Shown here: positions 24,616 to 36,122 of the stretch, in pieces
Layout: each line of letters opens with the position of its first letter
How positions within the stretch are numbered: the stretch's first letter is position 1
Assembly: GCA_030248195.1 (NCBI GenBank)
Contig: JASAND010006515.1
Location: 1 to 64,000, forward strand
DNA length: 64,000 nt
Direction of reading: 5' to 3'
Origin: Trissonchulus latispiculum
Taxonomy: Eukaryota > Nematoda > Enoplea > Enoplida > Ironidae
Program-made: the position numbers and the translations under genes
Notes under the pieces: generated by a model
Told to the model about the DNA's origin: nothing
Seen by the model: only the letters and a program-made list of their open reading frames with translations
Database searches by the model: none

Positions 24616-26199
24616 GCTTGAGGGATTGTATTATTCATAGGTGCTTAGATTCACCGGAAATTTTGGTTGGGGGAGGGTAAACTTCAAAAATTTGGCGGTC
24701 GACTCACAAATCAAAGACAAAAAAATTTTCGAATCCTAAGCAGGAGCCAAGGCAAAATTTTTGTCCCCCCCATCAAAATAAGTGCCGAAAAACCCACCCC
24801 CTTTATGGGGGAAATCCCATTCGCTGCCTGAACCAAGGGTTGGAACTATGAGCTCTAAAACATAGCAGCAGAGAGCGCGACTCTTTCTTACGTATGTGTA
24901 GAAAGATCAAGTCAGACCTGTGAGGGGTGGGTTTCCCCCCATTTGGTGTTTTCCCTCCATTGGGTTTCCCCCATTTGGGTTGTTGTTTCCCCCATTGGAT
25001 TTTCCCCCCTCTACTTTTTTCATTATACCGGCCTAACGGCAGAACCTACAGAAGTGCAAGTGGGCTTAAAAGAAAGAAATATAATATTGCAAAGTGTTTG
25101 AAAATTACCAGGGCAACTCCGCTTCCTCATATTATTTAGTTTTTCAGTTGTAGTATCTTTAGTACAATTTTATAGCGACCTGAAATTTTTTGTTAAATTT
25201 TTTCTGAGCCAAGAATTTTCACTCGCTTAATCCGGTTTTAACTGGATACCGGGTACCCGAAGCAGGACCCGGGTACCAGACTACCCGTGTCCATGCCTAA
25301 TAGGTAACGTGTCATAACCTAGGCGATTTTCGATATCTGACCGGGATCGTTCAGGCGGCCGGCCCAAAGTTGGTCCGGTCAAATAGTGATTTTGGAAAAA
25401 TTTCAATGTCCCAACTGCAGAGAAAATAGTAAAAAATAGGCATAAATATATATGTAGTTTTGGGCCATTTAAAGGGACGCATATAAGGGTTATCGGGATC
25501 GCTGAATACGGTGAGCATAGTCGCGGTGCTGTCCGGTGCTGCCATCGCGCTGTACTGCTGGGTTTATTTTAGGCAAAAATAAGTGGCGGGGGGGACGCCC
25601 CCCACTAGTGGGGGGAGGTCGAAAAGTGAGGGGGGATAAAATATGCCAAAATGCCAAAACTGCTGCATAAATTGCCTGTTTTCTACACACACTACTATAA
25701 GCATGCTTAAACGTGCTCAAAAGTCAAGTTTTATCACCCATGAAGGCGATTTTTGATCAAAAATTTCCGGCGAAGCCTGAAAAATTTTGAAATTTTTGAC
25801 CAAAAATCCTATAATATTTGGCAATTTCTGGGCACCTTAGGGTGAGTGGAGGGGAAGCCCAAAAAAGTGGGGGTGGGGCCGTGTGGGGGGAGGTGCTCTA
25901 GTGGGGAAACTCAAAAAGCGGGAGGCGCCCCCCCCCAGTAAAATAAACCCAGTACTGTAATGCAGCAACCATAGAACGTGGCTGTAGACTTTGTAAACGG
26001 TTAAACATATTACATTGGGTGTATATATATAGCGCGGCGGGAAAAAACCCAATCCGATATGCGGGAAAAACCCATCGCCAGCGTGAGTCACCCATGAGCT
26101 AGATCGGATTTAAATAGCCTATTGCGTCCGTCAAAAGATACTGATCCCGATACTAACCATAAAATCACAGGAAAATTTTCAATAAATTCTCAGTCAATT
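24616..26199. repeat. Low-complexity C/G-run region
   Basis: Bases 24930-25012 hold five direct repeats of a TTTCCCCCATTGG-like unit. Further G and C runs lie at 25585-25630 and 25850-25940. Bases 26028-26075 hold GGCGGGAAAAAACCCAAT-type units, which recur at 26958-26990. No gene supported. Confidence 0.5.
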
Positions 26200-26610
26200 T
26201 AATATCCAGGAAATTGCACATTTTAGCGTGAGTGTGCCAAATCAGTTCTCGGTGGTTTTCGGTTTCCACGGAAATTGCACTTTTGGGTGTGAATGTGTCA
26301 AATTAGATTTCGGTGGTTTTCGGTTTCCTGTGAAATTGCACTATTGGGTTGGAATTTGTCAAATTAGTTTTCGGTGGTTTTAGGTTCCTATTCTCAACAT
26401 TGTGTTGTTCCGGGGAAAGTGCAGTTTGCATGGTGAATATGCCCAAATGATTCTCACCACTTTTAGGTTTCCACGGAAAGTGCAAGATTAGGTGTGAATG
26501 TGCCAAATCAGTTTTCACCACTTTTGGGTTTCCACAGAAAGCGCAGGATTATCTGTGAAAGTGTCTGTTGAGATCTCACTCATTTTTGTTTCCAAGAATT
26601 CGCATTTTTA
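26200..26610. repeat. Minisatellite, unit about 60-65 bp
   Basis: About six tandem, diverged units. Each has GGTTTCCACGGAAA, a TTGGGTGTGAATGTG core, and CAAATTAGTTTTCGGTGG. Units at the right side are more diverged. Confidence 0.75.
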
Positions 26611-27733
26611 GGTTTCAGCGGTGCCGAAAGCGTGATTGTTTGCTTACTATCGGGATCAATATCTTTTGACAGATGCATATCTTAAAGAGCATCGAAAACT
26701 ACCCTAGAGGGTATATTATTGTAGTTCCCCCTGCCTCTCAGCAAATTTTTTGGGACTTTGGAAATTTTGTAATTTTTGGTCCCAACATGGGGGTCAGGCA
26801 AGGTCAACTTAAACTGTGGGGGGTCACCCTGAACTACTGGAAATACTTAGCCCAAAACGGATTATAGTTTCACAGAGGATATGTCTCGAACTTCACGATG
26901 GTGTATGCAATTTGGCTTTCGTACCTGTGGTGCGACCTGGGGGTGACCTAGACACGGCGGGAACAAAACCCATGTGCGGAAAAAACCCAAATTTCAAAAT
27001 GAAATTATGCTAATTTTTCACTAAAATAGGTCGGGTTTGGCTTTAAATGCAATAAAAACACGTTTTCCATGTGATAGGATGCTTAAACTGCAAAAATTCA
27101 GCAAATTTCAAAAATTTCCAAAATTTGCCTTGTTTACGTGTTTAGAAGTTTAGAAATTTAAAAAGTTTAGAAGTTTAGAAATACGAAGTTTAGAAAAATC
27201 AATTTTATATACATGATTTTTTGCAGAAATATTGATATTTTATGATTCAGATGTATATATATACTAAAAATGACCCGCTCTTTCGTTTTTCCTTCATTGG
27301 CAGTATAGTTTACATCTGGTCCGGTGGCTTCGGTTGATTACTGAGGGAATTTTAAAGTTTCTTTCACACTTTTTTCAAAAATTTTTGGTGGGAGGCCCGC
27401 CCGCCTTCCCTGTAAAAATACCCTGAGTTAATTTAATTGCCAAGGTCCTTTTTAGAGGCTAAGAATTTCTTGACGGTTACTTTGCAAATCTCCACTTTAT
27501 CAATCTTTTCTACGTATATATATACGTATACGTCTCATTTTGTAGGTCCCACCAGAATTCTTTCTTTAGACTCTTTCTTTGCACTGGACCTGCTGTGGAT
27601 CACAGTTGGCGGTCATTTCCCGTGATGGTTTTCTTCGCGTTTTTGAGCCACATCACTTTTGGTAGAGTTCAATATTATTTGTTTTTTGAAAAATTGTCTA
27701 AATGGCGCTAGAAACCTAACCAACGTATATATA
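26611..27733. other. Intergenic, nothing supported
   Basis: AT-rich, with a short tandem of AGAAGTTTAGAAAT units near 27142-27195. No coding signal. Confidence 0.4.
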
Positions 27734-28640
27734 ATTATGTAGGGGCGCTATCGCGCCCCTACATAATATGGGTGTAAAGACGTCTGCGCGGCCCTCTGGA
27801 GACCGTGTTGGCCTGGTGCCAGCTAATTAGAGGTCCAGGAGGGATAAAAATGTTACCGTCGTAAAGTACTCGAGTAGTACTACAAGTACCACCATAGTTT
27901 TGGTTAAAATTCGGAACTTCGAAATTTTGCACTAGGCGAGACTTACCGTGCGGTTGTTTTTTTTCTCGGTTAATAACGCTTATTGGAAGTGCATTTTCTA
28001 GCGAAGTCTTGGAACGATATGGGCATTTTGGTCCAATGCTACTATGATATGTTGGTAGACAGTATCCCCCTTGCTACGTACCAAACGAAGGTCATTTTGG
28101 CACTCGGCCAACTTTGGCTCTGTGCCAAGGCCCCAAAGTCGGACTTTCGCTATTTTGGCACTTCGCTTGAAATCAACTTTTTTTCACAGGCTAGCAGCTA
28201 GATCGGTTTGGTTTATTTTATTTGAATATTTCGGACTATGCGCACAAAGTAACGAGGGGGATTTTTTAATTTCGCTCCGCAGCTTTCAGGAGATGGGCCA
28301 AAACTTTGCATTTTTTGGCCTGTTTGGGCGAAAAGTTTCTAAGTCCCACTTTTACTAGAAATGGCCTAAAAGTCAGTAAAAATGGTGGTACCCATACATA
28401 GTAAATCAGGGTCGCTGAAAACGATGAGCATATTGCCGATACCGCCCGAAGTAACCACTGGTCACTACGGCCTATGGGGCCTATTGACCACTGGTCAAAC
28501 GGCCTAAACCTGCGTTTTTCGGCGTTTTGGTCGGGGGCATATATGGTAAATCGACTACGCTCGTTTCAATGGGCATATTTTCAGAATTCAGACCCGATGG
28601 AAGTGACCACTGGTTTGGTTTTAACGATTGATTGGAGCTC
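27734..28640. repeat. Dispersed 1-kb repeat, copy A, with a terminal hairpin
   Basis: Opens with a 34-bp hairpin whose 15-bp arms match exactly (ATTATGTAGGGGCGC, a TATC loop, then the complement). It then aligns for most of its length with 32161-33250. The 3' half holds units with the palindrome GACCACTGGTC and the words GCGTTTTTCGGCGTTTTGGTCG and AAATCGACTACGCTCGTTT (about 28480-28580). No protein-coding frame. The hairpin and repeated 3' part suggest a mobile non-autonomous element, but its class is unclear. Confidence 0.7.
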
Positions 28641-28995
28641 ACTAATTCAATTTGGTTCATGAGTGGAAATAGTGTCAAATCTGAAAATTTGCTATCAAGA
28701 TCTAATCTCCACTTTATAATTTTCTGTGTAATTTTGGCGATGTAATTTCTACGTTTGCAGATATGTACGCTATTTTTAGCCAACTGTTGTACTTCAGATA
28801 TATACATTAGTTTTTTATGACTCTCACAACAAAGCTGAGCAATTCACATTTTGTTACTAAATAACCCCTAAATCTAGATTTGTTACCTTCCGTTAAAGAG
28901 TTTTTAGTCGCATGAAATGTAAATGCAAAGTTTTATGCTCCAAACAAAAAATTCACTGTTTTTTCCTCGATGCAAAAATCCAATTCTTGTTTCAG
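28641..28995. other. Probable intron upstream of the exon at 28996
   Basis: AT-rich, ends in a pyrimidine tract and the AG acceptor at 28994-28995. No earlier exon of that gene is visible. Confidence 0.4.
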
Positions 28996-30113
28996 GGTGA
29001 AACCGTCCGACTGTGCCGACTGGCGATCCCAGATTTTGCAACAGGAACTGGATCGGTACTATGCCACGAATAGTCGGGCCTTAGACTCGTCCCTGCTTCG
29101 CTACTTTTCAATCACAAATCCGGTGGTTGGCCTCTCCTTGATCCGGTATCTGGGTTCATCTCGCTCCTTTAATCCGGGTAACAATAAGGATAGACTTAGT
29201 TTATGTTAATATTAATGCAAACTGATTAATTGACTGGGAGCTAAAGTTGCATAAAGCTACCAGGCTGAAACTGCGAAAAGATGTATGTGTGTCTTGCTCA
29301 CTTTCCGATAATTCGATACCATTGCTCATTGGGTTATCATCTCGTCTTGTCCTATACTGCTGATGCTGGCTTTGCTCCAAGCAGATGCCTACGTACTCAA
29401 ATATCTTCGCCTCCTTCGTTTTGGTTATAAATTGCATGAGAAATTTTTGGAGGGGGAGATTCTTTTAAAATAAGCCAGAAATTGGTTATTTTGGCGTATT
29501 TTGTAGATTGAAACGAAAAATTCTTGAAAATGTCTCGATTATGGTTAAAAATAGCCATTTTCACGTAAACATCTCTGGCGAAGCCGGAACATTTTTGAAC
29601 ATTTGCTCATTTTGGCAAAAATTAAAAATCTCGGGAGCAAAAATCCCGAAAGTGGGTGATTTCGGGGCAGTCAATTTTTGGGGGTGCCTGTAAAAATACC
29701 ATGAAATACCTGAACTTTACATTACCTCTACTACTGACCTCTACGTTACAGCTCCACTGTAACTATTGAAAGTACCACAATGAAATATTATTTGTAACGA
29801 AAACTTTCCATCTGTTTTCTTTAAGCAGCAACGCTCGATCTTGTTTGGGTTTGGTCATCATTTTAACAATGTGTTTTCATGTGCTTTTCTATGCTGTTTT
29901 CTAGGTAGTCTTCGTATGACCCTGTCCCTTTGTTCCTCGCAGCATCATCTGGTGAACGAGGTGGAATTCTTCCACCTGATCGATCTAATGGCTCAGCGAA
30001 TGAAGGGAACCTTCGTCTTTGACGGTTTTGCCCTGGAGGCCCTCAGTTTCACCCATCGCTGGAAGCAATGCTATCAGCATCTGGAGAGGCTGGAAGCCCT
30101 GAAGCAGGCATCT
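28996..30113 (+). CDS. Two exons of an unidentified protein gene
   Basis: Exon 28996-29177 is preceded by TTTCAG and followed by GTAACA. Exon 29905-30113 is preceded by TTTTCTAG and followed by GTAAAG. The intron is phase 1 and the join keeps one frame, giving about 130 residues. The sequence is well structured and protein-like: Leu-rich helices, SLLRYFSITNPVVGLSLIRY in the first exon, and EVEFFHLIDLMAQRM and a KQCYQHLERLEALKQA helix in the second. I do not recognise a family. The second exon ends in phase 0 and the coronin exon at 36123 begins in phase 0, so one transcript is formally possible. However, the residues do not look like the blades that should precede that coronin segment. Confidence 0.6.
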
Positions 30114-30117
30114 GTAA

Positions 30118-30902
30118 AGGACGTTTCACACGATCAAAGTTTGGTCAAAGTTTTCTTTGTCAAAAAACTTTGAGTCAAAGTTTAAGTGTCAAATCCTTGC
30201 TTTCACACGTTCAAATGTTTGGCGCCAACATTTGACGGACGGTTACTTCAAAATTGAATCAAAATCTAATTTCGAATTGATTATTCTGTTTAGTCTGTTA
30301 GGATACTTTTGTAAGCTAACTGGAAACCATGGCTGGATAGTAGTAATTCCGTTTGTGTTCACTATACCTTACTGTCCGGTTGGTATGTTTAGCGAGTTTT
30401 TAAAATTAAAGTAGGTTCTCTTTCGGTTTTTGACTATCTTTCTGTAATTTTTCATGGTGGCTCCCTTCCCTTAATAGACTGTGAAACGAATTTTGCTACT
30501 CGTCGACGTCTCGTTTGTAAATTCTTCCTTTTCCAGTTCAGAAAGTTTTGTGTTGGGTTGGGCATGTGAAGTTGCCAATCAATTAAATTCCAATTAAATT
30601 CTTTAGTTCCTTTAAGAATCACTAATTAGCAATAAATACAGAAATCAGCAATAAAACAAGAAATACTGAGAAATAGACACTAACATTAAAAGTCTCCTGG
30701 ATTGTTCCTACAATTTTGATTGGCTGTTTGATCAAATTTCTTTGATGGAGTCGCTCTTCAAACAAGCAAACTTTGATGATTCCATCAAAGTTTGATGGTC
30801 ACTTTGACGGCGTTTCACACCATCAAATTTCCATCAAAGTCCAGTTTCGTCAAAGTTTGACAAAGAAAACTTTGAGCAAGCTTTGATCGTGTGAAACGGC
30901 CT
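30118..30902. mobile_element. TAA-flanked MITE (PIF/Harbinger-like) in a splice donor
   Basis: Terminal inverted repeats of about 48 bp: the left end begins AGGACGTTTCACACGATC and the right end is the complement of AGGCCGTTTCACACGATC. TAA occurs on both sides (30115-30117 and 30903-30905). A 3-bp TWA duplication and GGSCGTTTCACAC ends are typical of PIF/Harbinger-type MITEs. Many internal CAAAGTTTGA words extend the inverted repeats. No transposase frame. Confidence 0.8.
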
Positions 30903-31709
30903 TAAGCAGTTAAGTTAAGGTTGTACCCTACAGAAGATATGATTTACAAGGGATAGGGAACGTCGAATATTCTCGTTTTCAAACTCAAAATAGTTAGCTT
31001 GTTTATAAAATGTTTTCAAACAAAAAACCAATTGAGACCTGGTTTTTACTTTAGATGTTTCGTTTTCCTGTTACATGCTTTTTTATTTGAGTAATTTCAA
31101 TATTAGGTTCCAAAGAAATTGTTCTTGTGGATCAGATTTTTGTCTACTCTGACCACACTGGCACTTGAGATTTGAGAACAGAGAAGTCAGAAATGTCGTT
31201 AAGAATTCCATATTTAGCCGACTTCTTTCTGTACGAATCTGTGTGACATATATACATGGGCAAGACTCTTTTACGAATATGTCCGGTTAGGCCAGGGGAT
31301 GGAGTTTCGTCAGAAAGATTAAAAAATTTGTTTTCCGTATTTGTGTTCTTATTTTTGTTTTCTGTGTCCGTATGTGTTTTTCCGTATTTTGCATTGAGAA
31401 GCGCTGAGTCTTCTGAAAACTGCTGGATATCGGATGAAACTAGACCTTTTTAAGTGCAGATCTCGAGCGATGCTTTAAATTTTTAAAAGAATGTCCCGTA
31501 TGGTAAAACTTTAGGACCATGTGGAGGAACCCCAAATTCCTAGAGACTGGAAGTTCCCCCCCCCCCCTTTCGTAAGAAATGTAATACGTACCCGTACCTG
31601 TGTACTGTAAATGTGCACATTCTGTTGACCTTGTTCCTTCTGTCTAGGCGACTCATTACAGTTTCATACTGGCTGCCTGTTTTCGCAACGACGATCTCAA
31701 CGAAGGTAT
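30903..31709. other. Intronic or intergenic, no feature
   Basis: AT-rich, with a T-rich stretch near 31330-31385 and a C run at 31557-31567. Nothing supported. Confidence 0.4.
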
Positions 31710-32160
31710 TGGAAATCATGCCGTATAAGTATCCTTTTTTGGCAGTGACGTTTGTGTCTAGTTGCGCTGCAGTAGAGTGCTGCTGAAGTACAGCGCGGCT
31801 TAAACTAGCTACACAAAAGTTTAATCGTCTGAAATTCTGCAGGCACGTGCAGAATAGCGTTGGAAATCATGCCGTATAAGTTTCCTTTTTTGGCAGTGAC
31901 GTTTGCGTCTATTTGCACTGCAGTACAGTGCTGCTGAAGTACAGCACGGCCTATAATTAGCTACACAAAAGTTGCAATCGTCTGAAATTCTGCAGGCACG
32001 TGCAGAATAGCATTGGAAATCATGCCGTATAAGTCTCCTTTTTTGGCAGTGACGTTTCCATCTGGTTGCGATGCAGTAGAGTGCTGCTGAAGTATAGCAC
32101 TGCCTATAACTGGCTTCAGATACGTTGCAATTGTCCAAAATTTCACATATAACTGCAGAA
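31710..32160. repeat. 151-bp tandem repeat array, left part (three units)
   Basis: Units start at about 31710, 31861 and 32013 with GGAAATCATGCCGTATAAGT. Each contains TTTTTTGGCAGTGACGTTT, a GCTGCAGTA..GTGCTGCTGAAGTA segment, and ends near GTGCAGAATAGC. Two further units lie at 34840-35135, so the array was split by later insertions. Apparent minus-strand open frames repeat with the array and are artefacts. Confidence 0.85.
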
Positions 32161-33250
32161 TTATGTAGGGGCACGATAGCGCCTTTACATAATATGGGTA
32201 TAAAGGCGTCTGCGCGGCCCCCTGGAGACCGTGTTGGCCTGGTGCCAGCTAATTAGAGGTCCGCGAGTGGTAAAAAGGTTGCCATCGTAAACAACTCGAG
32301 TAGTACTACAAGTACCACCATACTTTTGGTTCGAATTCAAAACTTCGAATTTGTGCACTAGGCGATAGTTACCGTGCGTTTGTTTTTCTCGGTGAATAAC
32401 GCTTATTGGAAATGCATTTTACGGCTAAGTGTTGGAACGATGTGGGCATTTTGGCACCATACTACTATAATATGTTGGTAGACAAGATCCCCCATGCTAC
32501 CTTTTTTGGTCATTTTGGCACCTGGCCAATTTTGGATCTGTGCCAAGGTCCCAAAGTCGGACTTTCGCTATTTTTAGCAAATTTTGGTCACACTTTTCTA
32601 GAACTGGGTAGAAGCTGGAGAGGTCTAGTATCTGTTGTTTAAAATTACCAGCAGGGGTGCATAAAGTAACGAGGGAGATTTTTTAGTTTTGCTCCCTACC
32701 TTTCAGGAGATGGGCCCAAACTTTGCATTTTTTGGCCTGTTTGGGCGAAAAGTTTACTTTTACTAGAAATGGCTTAAAAGGCACTAGAAATGGCATTTTT
32801 CGGCCTCTGGGTGGTCCCCATATATAGTAAATCGTGGTCGCTGAAAACGATGAGCATACTGGCGATACCGCCCGAAGTGACCACTGATCAGCATGGCTCC
32901 CGTGGTTCCTCGCCCAGGGTCAAAATTGGGAAAACTCACTCTAAACAGCGTTTTTCGGCGTTTTGGTCGAGGGCATATATAGTAAATCGACTACGCTCGT
33001 TTCAATGGCATATCGCCGAAACCGACGGAAGTGACCACTGGTCAAGACAGCCTCCCTATTGGGCCTATTGACCACTGGTCAAACGGCGTAAAACTGCGTT
33101 TTTCGGCATTTTGGTCGGGGGCATATATGGTAAATCGACTACGCTCGTTTTAATGGGCATATCGCCGAAACCCACAAAGTGACCACTGGTCACTACGGTC
33201 TAGGAGACCTATTGACCACTGGTCAAACGGCCTAAGACAGCGTTTTAGAA
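32161..33250. repeat. Dispersed 1-kb repeat, copy B
   Basis: Aligns with 27734-28640, but with a degraded hairpin at its start (GTAGGGGCACGATAGCGCCT) and a longer 3' tandem. Units of about 150 bp contain GACCACTGGTC and ATCGACTACGCTCGTTT (32826-33245). It begins exactly at the end of the third 151-bp unit, consistent with insertion into the array. Confidence 0.75.
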
Positions 33251-33500
33251 TGTACCGGATCTAGAATTTTAGAATGTAACGGAGTTACCGTTCGTTCTAT
33301 TCGAATGCCACTCAAAAAATATGTCTTTAGTCAGCGCTTATATTTAAATGGCTGAAACCATTGTTAACTGGATCACTGCTGTCATGGCTTACTGAGCCTG
33401 ATTTGCAGGTTGTGTATAGTTTATATGCTTACACAAATGGCGTAATGCCATGATGCATTAGACGCTTGGAGGAGAATCTTTAAAAGGACAGAAGGACAAG

Positions 33501-34051
33501 AAACAAAAATGCTCCTCTGGAGCATGAAAAAAGTAATATGGGTGATGGTGAGGTTGCAAAATCAAGAGAGGACTAGTCTTTAAAATGCTTAATATGGGGC
33601 TAGGTTCAAAAATAGAAGAGGACTAGGTTGTGAGCGAATTGATATGGGCACAGCTTCGCCGAACAACCCATATTCGCAGGATTTCACGCTTCGTCTTAGC
33701 TTTTGTCGCATACAGAGCTATCAATTTCAGTCAGTAATAAGAAATTTAAGAAAAAAGATTATTCTTGAAATATAAATTTTCCGTATAAATGAATAAAACG
33801 CACTGGTTAGTTTAAAACGTTTCTCGAAGAAGAAGTTTGACTAACTATAAACTAAACGTAGCGTGGATGGATATGCATACTGATATGCATTTATAAACCG
33901 CGAATATGGGTTGTTCGGCGAAGCTGTGCCCTTATTAATTCGCTCACAACCTAGTCCTCTTCTGTTTTTGAACCTAGCCCCATACTATGCATTTTAAAGA
34001 CTAGTCCTCTCTTGATTTTGCAACCTCACCATCACCCATATTACTTTTTTA
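33501..34051. mobile_element. Foldback element 1
   Basis: Left arm (33501-33690) and right arm (33895-34051) are inverted copies. Shared words include ATGGGTTGTTCGGCGAAGC and CCTCACCATCACCCATATTA on the right, with complements on the left. The left tip is a short palindrome, ATGCTCCTCTGGAGCAT; the right tip lacks it. The interior (33690-33890) is non-coding. The element lies beside a second copy in the opposite orientation. Confidence 0.85.
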
Positions 34052-34081
34052 CTAACATAATATTACTAACATAATATACAA

Positions 34082-34829
34082 GAAACAAAATGCTCCTCTG
34101 GAGCATGAAAAAAGTAATATGGGTGATGGTGAGGTTGCAAAATCAAGAGAGGACTAGTCTTTAAAATGCTTAATATGGGGCTAGGTTCAAAAATAGAAGA
34201 GGACTAGGTTGTGAGCGAATTAATATGGGCACAGCTTCGCCGAACAACCCATATTCGCGGTTTATAAATGCATATCAGTATGCATATCCATCCAGGCTAC
34301 GTTTAGTTTATAGTTAGTCAAACGTTTTCTTCGAGAAACGTTTTATACAACCAGTGCGTTTTATTCATTTATACGGAAAATTTATATTTCAAGAATAAGC
34401 TTAGGACTCTGACCTTCTATTCCTCCCTGCTTGAACCAATAGCTTTAGCCTCATGTTCTTAGATATCATCTCGCTGCTTCTCAGTTCAACCCGACCAAAT
34501 GATGATAATTTACGCACATATGTATTCCTAGCTAGTATAACAGAGCACGTATATGCAAACAACTGTATTCAATGAGTACGTATTCAACTTCTTAAATTTC
34601 TTATTACTGACTGAAATTGATAGCTCTGTATGCGACAAAAGCTAAGACGAAGCGTGAAATCCCGCGAATATGGGTTGTTCGGCGAAGCTGTGCCCATATT
34701 AATTCGCTCACAACCTAGTCCTCTTCTATTTTTGAACCTAGCCCCATATTAAGCATTTTAAAGACTAGTCCTCTCTTGATTTTGCAACCTCACCATCACC
34801 CATATTACTTTTTTCAGGCTCCAGAGCTG
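34082..34829. mobile_element. Foldback element 2, inverted relative to element 1
   Basis: Arms at 34082-34260 and 34665-34829 are inverted copies of each other and of element 1's arms. The interior is the reverse complement of element 1's interior plus about 190 bp not present there (34400-34580). The left tip keeps the TGCTCC..GGAGCA palindrome, and the right tip has it in mutated form (CAGGCTCCAGAGCTGC). Elements 1 and 2 together form a large inverted pair. Confidence 0.85.
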
Positions 34830-34839
34830 CAGGTAAGTT

Positions 34840-35135
34840 GCAATCGTCTGAAATTTTGCACATAACTGCAGAAGAGCATTAGAAATTGTACCGTACAGGT
34901 CCTTCATTGGCAAGGAAGTTCGCATCTGGTTGGGCTGCAGGAGAGTGCTGCTGAAGTGCAGCACGGTCTATAATTAGCTACAGATAAGATGAAATCTTCT
35001 GAAATTTTGCATATAACTGTAGAAGAACATTAGAAATCGTGCCGAATAAGTCTACTACTTTGGCAGTGACGCTAGCGTCTGGTTGCGCTGCAGTAGAGTG
35101 CTGCTGAAGTACAGCATGGCTTATAGCAAACTACA
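34840..35135. repeat. 151-bp tandem repeat array, right part
   Basis: Two more units related to 31710-32160, recognised by CATTAGAAAT, GTGCTGCTGAAGT and ATAACTGCAGAAGA. They are more diverged than the left units. Confidence 0.75.
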
Positions 35136-35312
35136 GATAACTTTCTGCAACTTTCTAAAATATTCTTATTTCTGGTGGATGAGTGTTTTTCTGCCAAAAT
35201 CCAGAAAAATGGAGAAATTTGTACTTTTCAAGCTTCTTTGTTCTATGGCTTGGTTGACTGTTACATTTTTGCTTAAATTTTATTGAGAACCTTAAAAATG
35301 AAATAGGACAAG

Positions 35313-35908
35313 AATAAAAATGCTCCAATGGAGCATGAAAAATGCAATATGGGTGACACTGGGTTTTAAGCAGACAGAGGACTAGGTTTGAAAACGTTAA
35401 TATGGGAGGGGCAGGTTGTAAATGCCAGGAGGACTAGGTTAAAAGCGCAGTAATGTGGACCAGCTTCGCTGAACAACCCATATTCGCGGGAACGCATGCT
35501 CCACTCAGCATTTGACCTTTGTCTTAAGTTCTAAATTCGTTAGCTTTCCAGGCGAGCTTGCTGATTTTGAAATATTATGCTTTATATACTTCAGGCGTTT
35601 TATAGTGAGTTGCCAGAGCGGAATTTGTGACACCAATTTTTATTGCATATATGTTGTATTAAGTGTTGGATTATATGCATTAATTAAATTAATTAAATTA
35701 AGTCGTGTTGTAAGTTGTATTAATTTATGTATTTATGTGTTCAGCGAAGCTGGTCCATATTAGTGCGCTTTTAAACTAGTCCTCCTGGCATTTACAACCT
35801 GCCCCTCCATATTAACATATTAACGTTTTAAAACCTAGTCCTCTGTCTGCTTAAAACCCAGTGTCACCCATACGGCATTTTTCATGCTCCATTGGAGCAT
35901 TTTTATTA
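35313..35908. mobile_element. Foldback element 3, diverged family member
   Basis: Inverted termini AATAAAAATGCTCC at left and the complement at right. The arms are about 170 bp (35313-35490 and 35742-35908) and carry CACCCATA, GAGGACTAGG and CAGCTTCGC(T)GAAC words shared with elements 1 and 2. Each tip has the ATGCTCC..GGAGCAT palindrome. The interior is AT-rich and non-coding. Confidence 0.8.
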
Positions 35909-36122
35909 TTGTGTTAATAATTTTAAATATTGGTATCTTCCTGGTACTGGTTCAAATGTATTTTTGCTTATAGCAGTCATGAAATGGGATTGGTTGTGTT
36001 GTGGTTTGTTGGAGCATTTGCTTCTAACAGTAAAGCTATATACGTTAATAGCTTTTAATGTTTAAGCGTAATCTTCTATTTTTAATTTTATTTATGTAAA
36101 TTTATTGATATTCAACTTTTAG

